Below are positions 1 to 8,297 of a DNA stretch of 40,612 nucleotides, piece after piece. Where the stretch lies: assembly GCA_023388535.1 (NCBI GenBank), contig JAEWFZ010000009.1, forward strand, positions 1 to 40,612, read 5' to 3'. Source of the stretch: Bacillota bacterium. GTDB taxonomy: Bacteria > Bacillota_I > Bacilli_A > Erysipelotrichales > Erysipelotrichaceae. Positions within the stretch are counted from its first letter, which is position 1. Every line of letters starts with the position of its first letter. Under the pieces are notes generated by a model. It searched no databases and was not told the DNA's origin. It saw only the letters and a program-made list of their open reading frames with translations. The translations under genes were made by a program, and so were the position numbers.

Positions 1-120
1 CTCTTGACGGGTTTTCTTCATTCTGTTGTCAGTGACTTTAGGCTCTTTGAAGACACTGCGTGAAGCATCAAAAAATGGACCACTTTTCAATTAATATTGT
101 GGACCACTTTTCAGTTGACA
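1..120. mobile_element. terminal end of an IS21-family insertion sequence (rest lies left of the window)
   Basis: Read leftwards from position 120 the sequence begins TGTCAACTGAAAAGTGGTCC, which resembles IS21-family tips: a TGT/ACA terminus followed by repeated transposase-binding sites. A 14-bp motif is present twice just inside the tip. The host reading frame stops making sense exactly at this tip, as expected for an insertion junction at 120/121. No istA or istB coding sequence is visible in the 120 bases. Identification rests on terminus appearance only; the internal genes would confirm it. Confidence 0.6.
76..113. repeat. two 14-bp direct repeats in the IS end
   Basis: TGGACCACTTTTCA occurs at 76-89 and again at 100-113, a 24-bp period. 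Multiple terminal repeats of this type are the usual transposase-binding sites in IS21-family ends. Confidence 0.7.
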
Positions 121-1952
121 ATTACAAGGGTTTCATACTTCTTCCTATCAGCAATTAAATCATCTAAATCCAATTGGTATTTTGTTTTACTTAAATCAGT
201 TTCTCTTATTCGTGTAAACAATTCTTCTTGATATTTAATATGCTGCCTAAGGATAAAATCCAATGATGATAAAATTTCTTCCTCTCTTATACTGTGTCTT
301 GAACAACCATTTCCTCTATTGTATAAACCACAGATATAATAGATTTTATAACCATCCTTTGTTTTTTGCCTTCTTCTAATAAGTTGATTCCCACAATCTG
401 CACAATAAAGAAGACCTGTTAGAAAATCAGGTTTTAATTTTCTATTAAGGATATCTCTTCCCATCATCTTATTGGCTACATTAAACATAGTTTCAGTCAC
501 TATAGCTTCATGAGTTCCTTCTACCTTAATCCAATCCTCTTCTAAGACTTTAATCTCTTTATTTGACTTGTAATTAAGCTTGGTCCTGTTTCCTTGTTCA
601 AGAACTCCTATATAAACCCTATTTTCAATAATCCTATTTATCATCTTTGCCTGCCATTTGTTTTTATTACTTGCAAAGCCTGTTGAATAATTAGAACCTT
701 GGCTTTCCTTATAGGTTCCAGGGGTTTGGATCCCAAGTTTATTAAGCTCATCTGCTATAATCTTTGAAGAATAGCCTTCAATTTTCATTTCAAATATCTT
801 TCTTATCATATGAGATACATTTCTGTCAACTATAAGATGGTTCTTTTGCTTCTTATTTTTCTTATATCCATGGAGATCAGTTAAAAGATTTTTTATTTCA
901 TTACCATAAACATTAAGGTCTGATGGAATAATATCCATATCATAGCCCGCTCTTACGGCTTTTTTCTGCTCTTCAATCATCATTTTCTGGAGATCAGTAT
1001 TCTTTCTTTTTATCATTTTGATAGCATCTACCTGGTCTATAGCATGAATATGAAAACTTACATACATATTATCTTCAATAGAAAGAATTTCTGATAAGAA
1101 CCTATCTGAAAGTTCACTTGCTAGAATCTGAAAATGACTCAATGCACAGATATAGTTCCCCATCTGCATATGTTTTGGACTTGTGAACTTGAATGTACTA
1201 GGCATTATAAGTTTTCTTGTGTCCCTATCTTCAAGTCCTTGTCCATCATAATCGAACACTTTATCAGGATTTAGCATATCGTGAAGTAGCTTTAGCCTTT
1301 CAATACCTATTAGTGTTTCAGCTCTTACCTCCATACTTTTAAGATTTGATAAAACATCTATCTCTATTCTTTCAAGTACAGGTTTTGCTTGTTCATAGGT
1401 GTCTGCCCTTGTACTTACAACAACATACTTTGACTTTTTAAGACCATTGTTCCCTTTAGAAAGCTGATCCTTAAGCATTTCCCTAAACTCTTCCCTTATC
1501 TCATCAAAATCATCTCCCTTATCTGGTATAGTAATTGCATTTTCCATTTCCTTGATCCTTCCTACCTGGTTAACGAAGCTTAACTGAAGCTCTGTTGTAG
1601 AATCAAAGGAATTTAAAAAGCCTGCAAATTGATTAAAGATAAGGTCTCTATCTTCCTCAAGTGCAAGCTGATAATTTATATCCTCATATTTTATAAGTTT
1701 ATTATATTTTCCCTCACCTACATAGCAGATTCCATTTCTATACATCTTCTTATAGGGAATAGTATCTTCAATGGTGTATCTTTTCTTTTCTTTCTTAAAT
1801 AAATCAAGGAATGGAGAGCCTTTTTTATGATTTGACTTAAGATTTTTTGTTTCTTTAGCTACCTTTTTTAACTCTTTTTCCTTCTTTTGTAGTTTTTCTT
1901 CCTGTCTTTTTCTTTTTTCTAGATTTCTTTGCTGAACCTGATTTTTTGCCAT
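111..1952 (-). CDS. chimeric protein: VirB4 N-terminal part fused in frame to C-terminal part of a large serine recombinase
   Basis: Residues 1-360 look like the N-terminal part of the conjugation ATPase VirB4/TrsE of Tn1549-type elements (lysine-rich start, then the segment ending IKNLLTDL). The ATPase half with its Walker motifs is absent. From about residue 361 (HGYKK, nt ~870) the protein is a serine recombinase: a recombinase domain (GYSSKIIADELNKLGI), then a zinc ribbon with C517, C520, C541 and C550, then a coiled-coil start. The catalytic resolvase domain is missing. The last residues and the stop codon come from the IS21-type tip at 111-120. An AGGAG ribosome-binding site sits 4 nt before the ATG, and the first 98 bp overlap PrgI, as is common in this family. 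The simplest reading is a deletion that joined virB4 to the element's own integrase gene. Neither function should survive, although DNA binding by the recombinase part is possible. Confidence 0.8.
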   Translation of the reverse strand: MAKNQVQQRNLEKRKRQEEKLQKKEKELKKVAKETKNLKSNHKKGSPFLDLFKKEKKRYTIEDTIPYKKMYRNGICYVGEGKYNKLIKYEDINYQLALEEDRDLIFNQFAGFLNSFDSTTELQLSFVNQVGRIKEMENAITIPDKGDDFDEIREEFREMLKDQLSKGNNGLKKSKYVVVSTRADTYEQAKPVLERIEIDVLSNLKSMEVRAETLIGIERLKLLHDMLNPDKVFDYDGQGLEDRDTRKLIMPSTFKFTSPKHMQMGNYICALSHFQILASELSDRFLSEILSIEDNMYVSFHIHAIDQVDAIKMIKRKNTDLQKMMIEEQKKAVRAGYDMDIIPSDLNVYGNEIKNLLTDLHGYKKNKKQKNHLIVDRNVSHMIRKIFEMKIEGYSSKIIADELNKLGIQTPGTYKESQGSNYSTGFASNKNKWQAKMINRIIENRVYIGVLEQGNRTKLNYKSNKEIKVLEEDWIKVEGTHEAIVTETMFNVANKMMGRDILNRKLKPDFLTGLLYCADCGNQLIRRRQKTKDGYKIYYICGLYNRGNGCSRHSIREEEILSSLDFILRQHIKYQEELFTRIRETDLSKTKYQLDLDDLIADRKKYETLVIVN

Positions 1953-2283
1953 TTATCTCCTGCTCCTCCTTCCTCATTTCTATGAACTTGTCCTTACTCA
2001 CCCTAACTTTAGGCTGGTGTTTTTCATGAAGATATACATATTTAAGGTACTTCTCACATGAAAGACCATCTTTTTCATAAAAGACCACAAAGAAAATAGG
2101 GATAGTAATTATAAGCATTAAAAAGACAGCCAGGTCATTGCCAAGAGCACCTCTTGTCTTTAGGTATGTTGGAATACCGATAAGTCCTGCTACTGCAAAT
2201 CCAATAAGCTGCCTTTTAGTAAGATTAAATGCTACTTTAGTTTTAACATTACTTAAATCTTTGGGTATCTGAACGTAAGCCAA
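1855..2283 (-). CDS. prgI: PrgI-family conjugation protein (VirB3-like)
   Basis: This is a 142-residue protein starting with the PrgI pattern MAYVQIPKDLSN. Two adjacent membrane segments lie at about residues 28-68, and a very basic tail (KKSRKKKKTGRKTTK) is expected in the cytoplasm. PrgI proteins act as the VirB3-like inner-membrane partner of VirB4 in Gram-positive type IV secretion. The start is TTG at 2283, with GGGGTG about 7 nt upstream. Its 3' end overlaps the start of the VirB4-derived gene by 98 bp, which suggests translational coupling. The gene itself looks intact even though its VirB4 partner is broken. Confidence 0.85.
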   Translation of the reverse strand: MAYVQIPKDLSNVKTKVAFNLTKRQLIGFAVAGLIGIPTYLKTRGALGNDLAVFLMLIITIPIFFVVFYEKDGLSCEKYLKYVYLHEKHQPKVRVSKDKFIEMRKEEQEINGKKSGSAKKSRKKKKTGRKTTKEGKRVKKGS

Positions 2284-2297
2284 TCTCTATCACCCCT

Positions 2298-2741
2298 CTA
2301 TTCCATTAGCTTTTCTATTATTCCTCCAAGGTCTACTTCATTTTCTTCACTGTCATCTATACTTTCTTCTAGTTCATCAGATCTACTTTTTAATATTGTT
2401 TTACTTTCACTTACTCCTTTTCTATTTTTCTTAATCCTGTCAAGTTCTTCGAGATGACAATATATAGTAGCAATTTCATCTTCAATTTCATAAATTCTTT
2501 CATCAAAGTCTTCATAGTTATCAGTTGTCATTTTTGTAAGACTATTATGAGCTTTTGCAATCTCCTTCATAGACCTATTTAAGCTCCATGCTTTTTCATC
2601 AAGATCTTCTAAAAAATCCTCTGTATAGTAAACCCTTTTTGTAAGTTCGTCTATCTTCCTTCTCTTTTTAATTTCAGAAGCTATAAGACCTACTCCTGTA
2701 AGTGCTAGACCCACTATCACTTTCTTATTTTTAAGTTTCAA
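2298..2741 (-). CDS. conjugative-element protein with membrane anchor and coiled coil
   Basis: This 147-residue protein has a short basic start, one hydrophobic segment (about residues 8-22), then a highly charged helical region rich in E, D, K and R that should form a coiled coil. The C-terminal 30 residues are acidic. No enzyme motif is visible. It lies between VirB6-like and PrgI genes, where Tn1549-type elements often encode small accessory proteins. The start is TTG with AGGAGG 8 nt upstream. A role in assembling the transfer channel is inferred from position only. Confidence 0.6.
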   Translation of the reverse strand: MKLKNKKVIVGLALTGVGLIASEIKKRRKIDELTKRVYYTEDFLEDLDEKAWSLNRSMKEIAKAHNSLTKMTTDNYEDFDERIYEIEDEIATIYCHLEELDRIKKNRKGVSESKTILKSRSDELEESIDDSEENEVDLGGIIEKLME

Positions 2742-2764
2742 TTACATTCCTCCTAAATATATTT

Positions 2765-3634
2765 TTAATGTGCATTCATTATGCTCTTTGCAATTGTTCC
2801 ACTCTTTAACATCATAATTCCAAGAAGTACCGTATATCCAAGAACTCCGAATATGCTGGCATGAATATCTGTGGTTACATGAATTGTTTTTACAAGTACC
2901 GCATATATTCCAAGGCATATCATAAGAAACAATCCCTGAAGCCCAAGTGCAAATAATCCCTTGATATAATTTGTTCCAATCTGTCCCCATTCTTTATTTC
3001 CCATGGTTGCAAATGGAATTGCTGATACTGAGCTATACAAGCAAATTTCAATCATTCTTCCATAGGTTATTACTATGATTATGATTGATACAACCTGTAT
3101 TGAAAGCTTCACAAGTGAAGTATCCAAGGCTATCAGTATCAAATTCCATAAGCTTTCATCTTTAAGACTCTCTACCATTGCTGCTACATCCATGGAGTCG
3201 AGGACTGCACTTGTATTTATCACTCCCGCCGCCTTAGTAACTAGTGTCTGTGATACATCAAATACTGCCATCGAGAAGGTGAAAGCATTGCTTACAAGCC
3301 ATACTGCAATCCACATCTTGATGATATATTTAAAAAAATCGAATGTATCGGTATCAGAGTGCATATTATTTTTTTCCATGACCATATTTATGAGTTCTAT
3401 GCACAAGACGGCGGTTATGATAATTCCCGCTATGGGAATCACTACAGTGTCGTTAATATTTTTTACAAAGCTGAATACTTCTGCATTCCAGCCACTTGGT
3501 GTTTTCCCGACTTCCGTAGCTACAAGACTTACATTTTCATTTATATCTAAGAACATTGCTTCAAGGTTTGTTTGGATAATTCCGATGAAAATCTCCTGGA
3601 AAAATTCAGTTATCTTATCGAAAAGTCCAAACAT
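2765..3634 (-). CDS. VirB6/TrbL-like polytopic conjugation protein
   Basis: This 289-residue membrane protein has an amphipathic N-terminus (MFGLFDKITEFFQEIF) and about six hydrophobic segments, near residues 65-85, 108-130, 160-190, 220-245 and 255-275. The arrangement fits the VirB6-like channel component found between Maff2 and PrgI in Tn1549/CTn elements. It would form part of the inner-membrane translocation pore. No catalytic motif is expected or seen. An AGAGG-type ribosome-binding site precedes the ATG. Assignment rests on membrane pattern, length and gene order. Confidence 0.75.
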   Translation of the reverse strand: MFGLFDKITEFFQEIFIGIIQTNLEAMFLDINENVSLVATEVGKTPSGWNAEVFSFVKNINDTVVIPIAGIIITAVLCIELINMVMEKNNMHSDTDTFDFFKYIIKMWIAVWLVSNAFTFSMAVFDVSQTLVTKAAGVINTSAVLDSMDVAAMVESLKDESLWNLILIALDTSLVKLSIQVVSIIIIVITYGRMIEICLYSSVSAIPFATMGNKEWGQIGTNYIKGLFALGLQGLFLMICLGIYAVLVKTIHVTTDIHASIFGVLGYTVLLGIMMLKSGTIAKSIMNAH

Positions 3635-3652
3635 ATTTTATCTACCTCTTTC

Positions 3653-3868
3653 TTAGTTAAGTGTATTTGCAAGTAAAGATATAAGCTTCATTCCAATAAG
3701 AACAATACCTCCGCCTGCCATTAGTTGTTTAATTCCTTGTGACTTTGCTCCTGGGTTGTCATTTCCATATCCCTCCATAAGGTTAATTACTCCCCAAGCC
3801 CCTAAACCTGCACCTATTGCTGTAACCAAAGTTTGTAATACTGCTATTCCTTCTGTAAAAAACGCCAT
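3653..3868 (-). CDS. Maff2-family small membrane protein
   Basis: The protein is 71 residues if started at MAFFTEGIAV. That start has AGGAGG 9 nt upstream and is preferred over an in-frame ATG 30 bp earlier, which lacks one. It has two hydrophobic segments (about 8-30 and 50-68) separated by a polar glycine/asparagine loop, much like VirB2-type pilin subunits. Maff2 proteins are a constant small component of the Tn1549 conjugation module, placed just upstream of the VirB6-like gene as here. A pilin-like role is an inference from size and topology. Confidence 0.8.
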   Translation of the reverse strand: MAFFTEGIAVLQTLVTAIGAGLGAWGVINLMEGYGNDNPGAKSQGIKQLMAGGGIVLIGMKLISLLANTLN

Positions 3869-3869
3869 G

Positions 3870-4190
3870 TTATTTTTCCTCCTTATTTTCTTTTTCAATT
3901 TTATTCATATGTTTTACAATGAAATTCTTATATAGCTTGTCATTATTTCTTCTTTCCCTGATATAACCAAAGACATGGACAAGATCTCCTGCCTTTAGTT
4001 CCTTTGCTACTTCTGACCATTCACCATAAGCTGCACAGTTTGTATAGTGCCTTTTTCCATTCTTCTTTTCTACAAGGGAGAAGTTTGTTACATTGATAGT
4101 TTCACCATCCCAGCAAAAAGAAGCTGATTTTACTTCTCCTACTACATTAGCTGTTACATTTTTCATATCTCTTTCTTTGAAAGTTTCCAT
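3870..4190 (-). CDS. ssb: single-stranded DNA-binding protein (OB fold), conjugative element type
   Basis: This 106-residue protein has the SSB pattern: an ATANVVG-like strand at the start, TNFSLVEKK, the YTNCAAYGEWSEVAKELKAGDLVHVFGYIRERR core, and a lysine/glutamate-rich end instead of the usual acidic DDDIPF tail. Such element-borne SSBs coat the transferred strand during conjugation. The start could be the first ATG (4190) or the internal one at residue 9 (4166). It directly precedes Maff2, with its stop 1-2 nt from that start. A terminator and a 14-codon ORF lie upstream. Confidence 0.85.
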   Translation of the reverse strand: METFKERDMKNVTANVVGEVKSASFCWDGETINVTNFSLVEKKNGKRHYTNCAAYGEWSEVAKELKAGDLVHVFGYIRERRNNDKLYKNFIVKHMNKIEKENKEEK

Positions 4191-4226
4191 TTTAAATCCC
4201 TACCTCCTAATTTTCTTTTATAAAAC

Positions 4227-4262
4227 AAAAAAGCGACTGGACATGCTGCTTATCCAATCGCT
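4227..4262 (-). terminator. intrinsic terminator between virD4 and ssb
   Basis: On the minus strand a 10-bp stem (AGCGATTGGA with TCCAGTCGCT, one G-T pair) has an 11-nt loop and is followed by TTTTTT. It lies between two genes that are transcribed in the same direction. Confidence 0.8.
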
Positions 4263-4281
4263 ATAAATCAAATCTATTAAC

Positions 4282-4326
4282 TTAATTACCCTCTTTTTCA
4301 GAAGGACTTCTCACCTTAACTTCCAT
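4282..4326 (-). CDS. possible 14-codon leader ORF upstream of ssb
   Basis: An ATG at 4326 is preceded by GTAGGTGG at about 6 nt and opens a 14-residue frame (MEVKVRSPSEKEGN) that ends 20 bp before the terminator stem. It may be a leader peptide of a terminator-based attenuator for ssb, or chance. Confidence 0.3.
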   Translation of the reverse strand: MEVKVRSPSEKEGN

Positions 4327-4334
4327 ATATCCAC

Positions 4335-6122
4335 CTACAATCTTGTTATTATGGACTCTTTATTGAGCCTTGCCTTACCCTGTCTTTTCATATATTCTTC
4401 AACATCAAAATAGTTCTTATCGTCATAGTCCTCTAAAAGCTTATAATTCTTATGTTTTGTGATATCAAATTTTTCTGAAAGAAAAGGTCTTACACCTCTA
4501 AGCTGCATAATGCACTTACTTCCATCCATTACAAAGAGTTCATCCTTAGTCATAAGCTCCTTACCAGTTTTTTGATAGTTAAGTCCAAAGGACTTTTGAT
4601 TACTTCTTGTCTCTGATGTATTGTATAAGTCAATGGTTTCCTTGCCTAATGTTTCTGAAATGTCTTTTAAGGTTCCATTCTCCTTTCCTCCTAAAAATAA
4701 GGTTGTATCACAGTTACCTATAATAGTATCTGCATTATCCTTGTAAATTGCCTTAAGTTGTGATTGTGCCTGTAATACAATACAAGCACTTATTTCTCTT
4801 GAACGTATTGTAGCTATAAGTTTTTCAAATTTAGGAATCAGTCCAATATTTGCAAACTCATCAAGAAGACATCTTACATGAATTGGTAGCCTTCCCCCAT
4901 ATACATCATCAGCCTTATCACAGAGTAAATTAAACATCTGGGAATACATTAGTGATACAACAAAGTTGAAGGTATCATCTGTATCTGAAATTATAACAAA
5001 TAAGGCCGTCTTTCTATCTCCTAGGCTATCTAGTTCCATTTCATCTTCACTCATTAGATCTCTAAGTTCCTTAATATCAAAAGGAGCTAATCTTGCACCA
5101 CAGGATATTAAAATAGATTTTGCAGTTTTTCCAGCTGCCAACTTATATTTGCGATATTGCTTAAGAGCAAAATGATCTGGATCCTTTTCTTCTAAGGCAT
5201 CAAACATATAATCTACTGCGTTTTTAAAGTTTTCATCTTCCTCTCTAACTTCACTAGCATCTATCATTGCCAGTAAGGTTGTAAAATTTTGTTCCTCTTT
5301 TGGTGTTTCATAAAATATATAGCCAATAAGGGCTGTATAATAAAGCCTTTCAGCCTTTACCCAAAAATCTTCTCCTGCCTTTTCTCCCTTTCCTTTAGTA
5401 TTGGCTATAATAGTCTGGACCAGTTTTAGAATATCTTTTTCACTTCTAAGGTAGGCGAATGGATTATATTTCATGCTTTTTTTAAAATTAATTGTATTTA
5501 ATGTTTTTATCCTATAACCACTCATTTCTAACATCTTGCCACACTCATGAAGTAGACTTCCTTTAGGATCAGTTACTACATAGCTTGAATGTAATTGCAT
5601 TAAATTAGGTTTTACAAAGAATCTTGTTTTTCCAGAGCCTGAGCCTCTAATTACAAGTACGTTTTTATTTCTTGCATACTTGGGATTTTTAGGTCTACTA
5701 TTCATAGTAATTCTTTCAGTTTGAGTAAGAAGAAGATTGTTTCTAAAATCATCATCCATGTATGGAGCAATATCTTTTGCATTACCCCATCTTGCAGATC
5801 CATATTCCTCTCCTTGCCTAAACTTCTTTGCATTTTTACCTTTACTATAAATAATAAGCTTAACTAATGCAGCTAGGATAAGACCTACGAGTAAATCCAT
5901 TGAATTAAAACTGGGAAGATAGTTCATCGTCTCTTTTTCCAGGACTGATTGAAATAAACGGTCTATTAAGTCACCTCCTACATATGAATTTATATGGTGA
6001 GAAAAAATATTTCCTAAATAGAAAAATGCAAGATAAGGTATGTTCTTTTTAAAAAAAGCCTTCTTATCTTGCACATGGAGTAAATCCTTTATATCTCTTT
6101 CAATTTTTTCTATTATACTCAA
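4335..6122 (-). CDS. virD4: VirD4/TcpA-type coupling protein ATPase
   Basis: This 595-residue type IV coupling protein has two N-terminal membrane segments (about 28-45 and 72-92). It has a Walker A motif (GSGSGKT, 160-166) and a Walker B (LLDEFANIG, about 415). The TraG-like C-terminal region includes FLGGKENGTLKDISETLGKETID. It recognises the relaxosome and pumps DNA into the transfer channel at the inner membrane. All ATPase motifs look intact. The start is TTG and closely follows a GGGGAGG sequence, so the exact start is uncertain. The terminator after this gene separates it from ssb. Confidence 0.9.
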   Translation of the reverse strand: MSIIEKIERDIKDLLHVQDKKAFFKKNIPYLAFFYLGNIFSHHINSYVGGDLIDRLFQSVLEKETMNYLPSFNSMDLLVGLILAALVKLIIYSKGKNAKKFRQGEEYGSARWGNAKDIAPYMDDDFRNNLLLTQTERITMNSRPKNPKYARNKNVLVIRGSGSGKTRFFVKPNLMQLHSSYVVTDPKGSLLHECGKMLEMSGYRIKTLNTINFKKSMKYNPFAYLRSEKDILKLVQTIIANTKGKGEKAGEDFWVKAERLYYTALIGYIFYETPKEEQNFTTLLAMIDASEVREEDENFKNAVDYMFDALEEKDPDHFALKQYRKYKLAAGKTAKSILISCGARLAPFDIKELRDLMSEDEMELDSLGDRKTALFVIISDTDDTFNFVVSLMYSQMFNLLCDKADDVYGGRLPIHVRCLLDEFANIGLIPKFEKLIATIRSREISACIVLQAQSQLKAIYKDNADTIIGNCDTTLFLGGKENGTLKDISETLGKETIDLYNTSETRSNQKSFGLNYQKTGKELMTKDELFVMDGSKCIMQLRGVRPFLSEKFDITKHKNYKLLEDYDDKNYFDVEEYMKRQGKARLNKESIITRL

Positions 6123-6148
6123 ATCCTCCCCTCCTTTATTTGAGATTT

Positions 6149-6685
6149 TTATCTTTCCTCACCTATTTTCTTTTTATTATATCTCTTCTTTACAAGATGA
6201 GTCCTATCTGCCTTCTCCCTACATTCCTTAAGATGTCCAATGGTTGATTTTTTCTTCCTAGCTAACTGCTTTTTTGAAAGTTTTATCGGCTTTCCTTCAA
6301 GTATAAAGTCAGATATATCAAGAAGGTTATATTCTTCATCTCGTTGAATAATTTTAAAAATTGAATTAACAAAATGGTCTTTACCAACCACCTTATAGGT
6401 TTGTCCATAAACTGATAAATTTAGAAACCCCTCACCATCAAGAAGAATGTCTACACCATTTTTAAAATCTGCATATTCCACAAGCTCATATATATCCCAC
6501 AGGCTTGTATCAAGAACCTCCATCTCTTTATCTTTGTGAGCTATATCTATATATTTATGAAGCACTATACAGTCATAGTCTTCAAGTTCTGTAAGCTTTT
6601 CCACTAATTCATCTATTTCTTCATTATGTTTATTAAATTCAAACTCATCACAGTCAATACAGCTTTTTTCATTTAACATTAACAT
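6149..6685 (-). CDS. uncharacterised acidic conjugative-element protein
   Basis: This 178-residue protein has an acidic N-terminal two thirds (ELVEKLTELEDYD) and a strongly basic C-terminus (KKQLARKKKSTIG; VKKRYNKKK). No membrane segment or catalytic motif is visible. A CIDCDEFEF segment near the start has two cysteines. GGAGG precedes the ATG. It sits between the BRO-like gene and virD4, so a role in regulation or relaxosome assembly is possible but not shown. The function is not recognised. Confidence 0.55.
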   Translation of the reverse strand: MLMLNEKSCIDCDEFEFNKHNEEIDELVEKLTELEDYDCIVLHKYIDIAHKDKEMEVLDTSLWDIYELVEYADFKNGVDILLDGEGFLNLSVYGQTYKVVGKDHFVNSIFKIIQRDEEYNLLDISDFILEGKPIKLSKKQLARKKKSTIGHLKECREKADRTHLVKKRYNKKKIGEER

Positions 6686-6702
6686 CTAAAGTTACCTCCC
6701 TT

Positions 6703-7434
6703 CTAGATTTCTCCCATCTCTTTAAATAAGGAGAAGAAATATGCTCTTCCCTCAGGTCTAACTACTGTATAGACTCCAGGCTCTCCGTTATATTTATTGA
6801 TATAGTCCTTTAGTTCAAAGTAATCAGCCGCAGTTGAGTAAAACCTAAGCTTTCCTTTTTGATTTCTATAAAGGTAGCCTCTATCTATCAGTATGTTTAT
6901 AAATCTATTTTGAGGAATTCCTAACTCCTTTGCAGTATCTCTAAGGCAAGTACAGTCTCCCAGGGAAATAAATCTATCAAAGAACTCTCCTTTAGGAATA
7001 AGACCTTCTAATTCTTCTGTCCTAGCTTCTATTTGTCTTAAGGCTACAAGATAACCCCTTGCCAAAAGCTCTTGATCATTCATTTCCTCCTGTCCTGAAA
7101 AATATCCACCATGTTTTCTAATTGAAGGTAGAACTTCACTTGTTACCCAGTTTTTAAATCTTATGGCACTTTCAAGTTTACTTCCAAAGATAAGTGCATA
7201 CATTCCTGATTCATTTACTACTAGTAAATTCCTACCTTGACCTGATACGGTAAAACACCGTTTCAGCTTATCTTCCTCATGAACATGGCTTGCAATAGCA
7301 TCACTTGGTCTTTTGTATCCTAAAGCTTGGGCTATATCCATTCCAACAAACCATGGCTCATTATCAATTAACATTATCCTAACCTGTCCAAACTCTGAGT
7401 TTCTAAATATTTGTATTCTATTCACTTCATTCAC
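6703..7434 (-). CDS. BRO-family/KilAC-like phage-type antirepressor
   Basis: The first 110 residues of this 243-residue protein form a BRO-N domain (WFVGMDIAQALGYKRPSDAI, then NESGMYALIFGSKLESA and KNWVTSEVLPSIRKHGGYF). The C-terminal part (residues 135-240) resembles the KilAC DNA-binding domain, with LRDTAKELGIPQNRFINILIDRGYLYR forming a helix-turn-helix. Such proteins act as antirepressors or DNA-binding regulators in prophages and conjugative elements. Here the gene sits between the DnaC-like loader and virD4 and may control replication or transfer genes. Both domains look complete. Confidence 0.85.
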   Translation of the reverse strand: MNEVNRIQIFRNSEFGQVRIMLIDNEPWFVGMDIAQALGYKRPSDAIASHVHEEDKLKRCFTVSGQGRNLLVVNESGMYALIFGSKLESAIRFKNWVTSEVLPSIRKHGGYFSGQEEMNDQELLARGYLVALRQIEARTEELEGLIPKGEFFDRFISLGDCTCLRDTAKELGIPQNRFINILIDRGYLYRNQKGKLRFYSTAADYFELKDYINKYNGEPGVYTVVRPEGRAYFFSLFKEMGEI

Positions 7435-7441
7435 CCCACCT

Positions 7442-8284
7442 TTATCCTAAAAGTAAATCTCTACTTTCTCTTAACTTCTTTTTTCCTAACTCAGCTCTTA
7501 TGTCTTTTCCTGCAATCTTAACAGGAATACACATCTCTCTAATCCTTGAATAAATCCTCTCTTTATCAATGTCATTACTTCCATTCATAATCACACCAAG
7601 GGGAATATTCGTTGAAATAATGGTTGGTTTCTTTGATTCATACCTAGTGTTTATAATCTGATAAACCATTTCATTTACATATTCTGTATTTCTTTCAATC
7701 CCAAAATCATCGAGAATAAGAAGGGATACGCTAGATAACCTTCTGTAATAGTCATTTTTATCAATATCAAAGCCACGTTTTTCAATATCATTTATAATTT
7801 GAGGAATATTTCTCATCTTAACTCTTATTTGATATTCCTCTATAATCTTATTTGCTATATAAGCTGCTAGGTAAGTCTTTCCAGTTCCTACATTCCCATG
7901 AAATATAAGGCCACTGTTGCCTTTTGATAATTCTTTGAAGTTCTTAACGAAATTCTTTGCTATAATAACTTCCTGTCTATCAGGTTCTATGACCTTATCC
8001 AAAGTACAGCTTATAAGGTTTCTGCTGGTATTAAAGCATTCTTCTTTAAGTCTTCTAATATGGTTTGCCATTTCTTCATCTTTTCTTTTAGCTTCTTCCT
8101 CTCTATCACATTTACATCTTCTACCGAATATTATTTTTTTACTTCCCAGACAAGCAAGTGGTTCTGAATCTATTTGTTCAACACACTGTCTACAGTAAAC
8201 ATGGTCATCTTTTTCAAATGCTCTATTTGCATTAAAAGAAAATTCAACTCCATCAATTTCAATTATTTTTATTTTATCTTCCAT
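7442..8284 (-). CDS. DnaC-like helicase loader ATPase
   Basis: This is a 280-residue AAA+ ATPase. A cysteine cluster at the N-terminus (C31, C34, C45, C57, C59) suggests a zinc-binding module, as in DnaC/DnaI-type loaders. Walker A is GNVGTGKT (130-137) and Walker B is LLILDDFG (188-195). An arginine near RIYSRIREMC is a candidate arginine finger. The protein should load the replicative helicase for autonomous replication of the excised element, together with the RepA-like gene 13 bp upstream. It looks intact. Confidence 0.85.
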   Translation of the reverse strand: MEDKIKIIEIDGVEFSFNANRAFEKDDHVYCRQCVEQIDSEPLACLGSKKIIFGRRCKCDREEEAKRKDEEMANHIRRLKEECFNTSRNLISCTLDKVIEPDRQEVIIAKNFVKNFKELSKGNSGLIFHGNVGTGKTYLAAYIANKIIEEYQIRVKMRNIPQIINDIEKRGFDIDKNDYYRRLSSVSLLILDDFGIERNTEYVNEMVYQIINTRYESKKPTIISTNIPLGVIMNGSNDIDKERIYSRIREMCIPVKIAGKDIRAELGKKKLRESRDLLLG

Positions 8285-8297
8285 TTTCTCTACCTCT

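Noticed and set aside
1..63. Short open frame on the plus strand at the window edge
   Set aside because: Only about 20 codons are visible, with no match to IstA/IstB that I can recognise.
2742..3656. Open frames opposite and within the VirB6-like gene (2742-2990 minus; 3075-3656 and 3359-3550 plus)
   Set aside because: They are shadows of the membrane-protein gene, lack ribosome-binding sites and have no recognisable motif.
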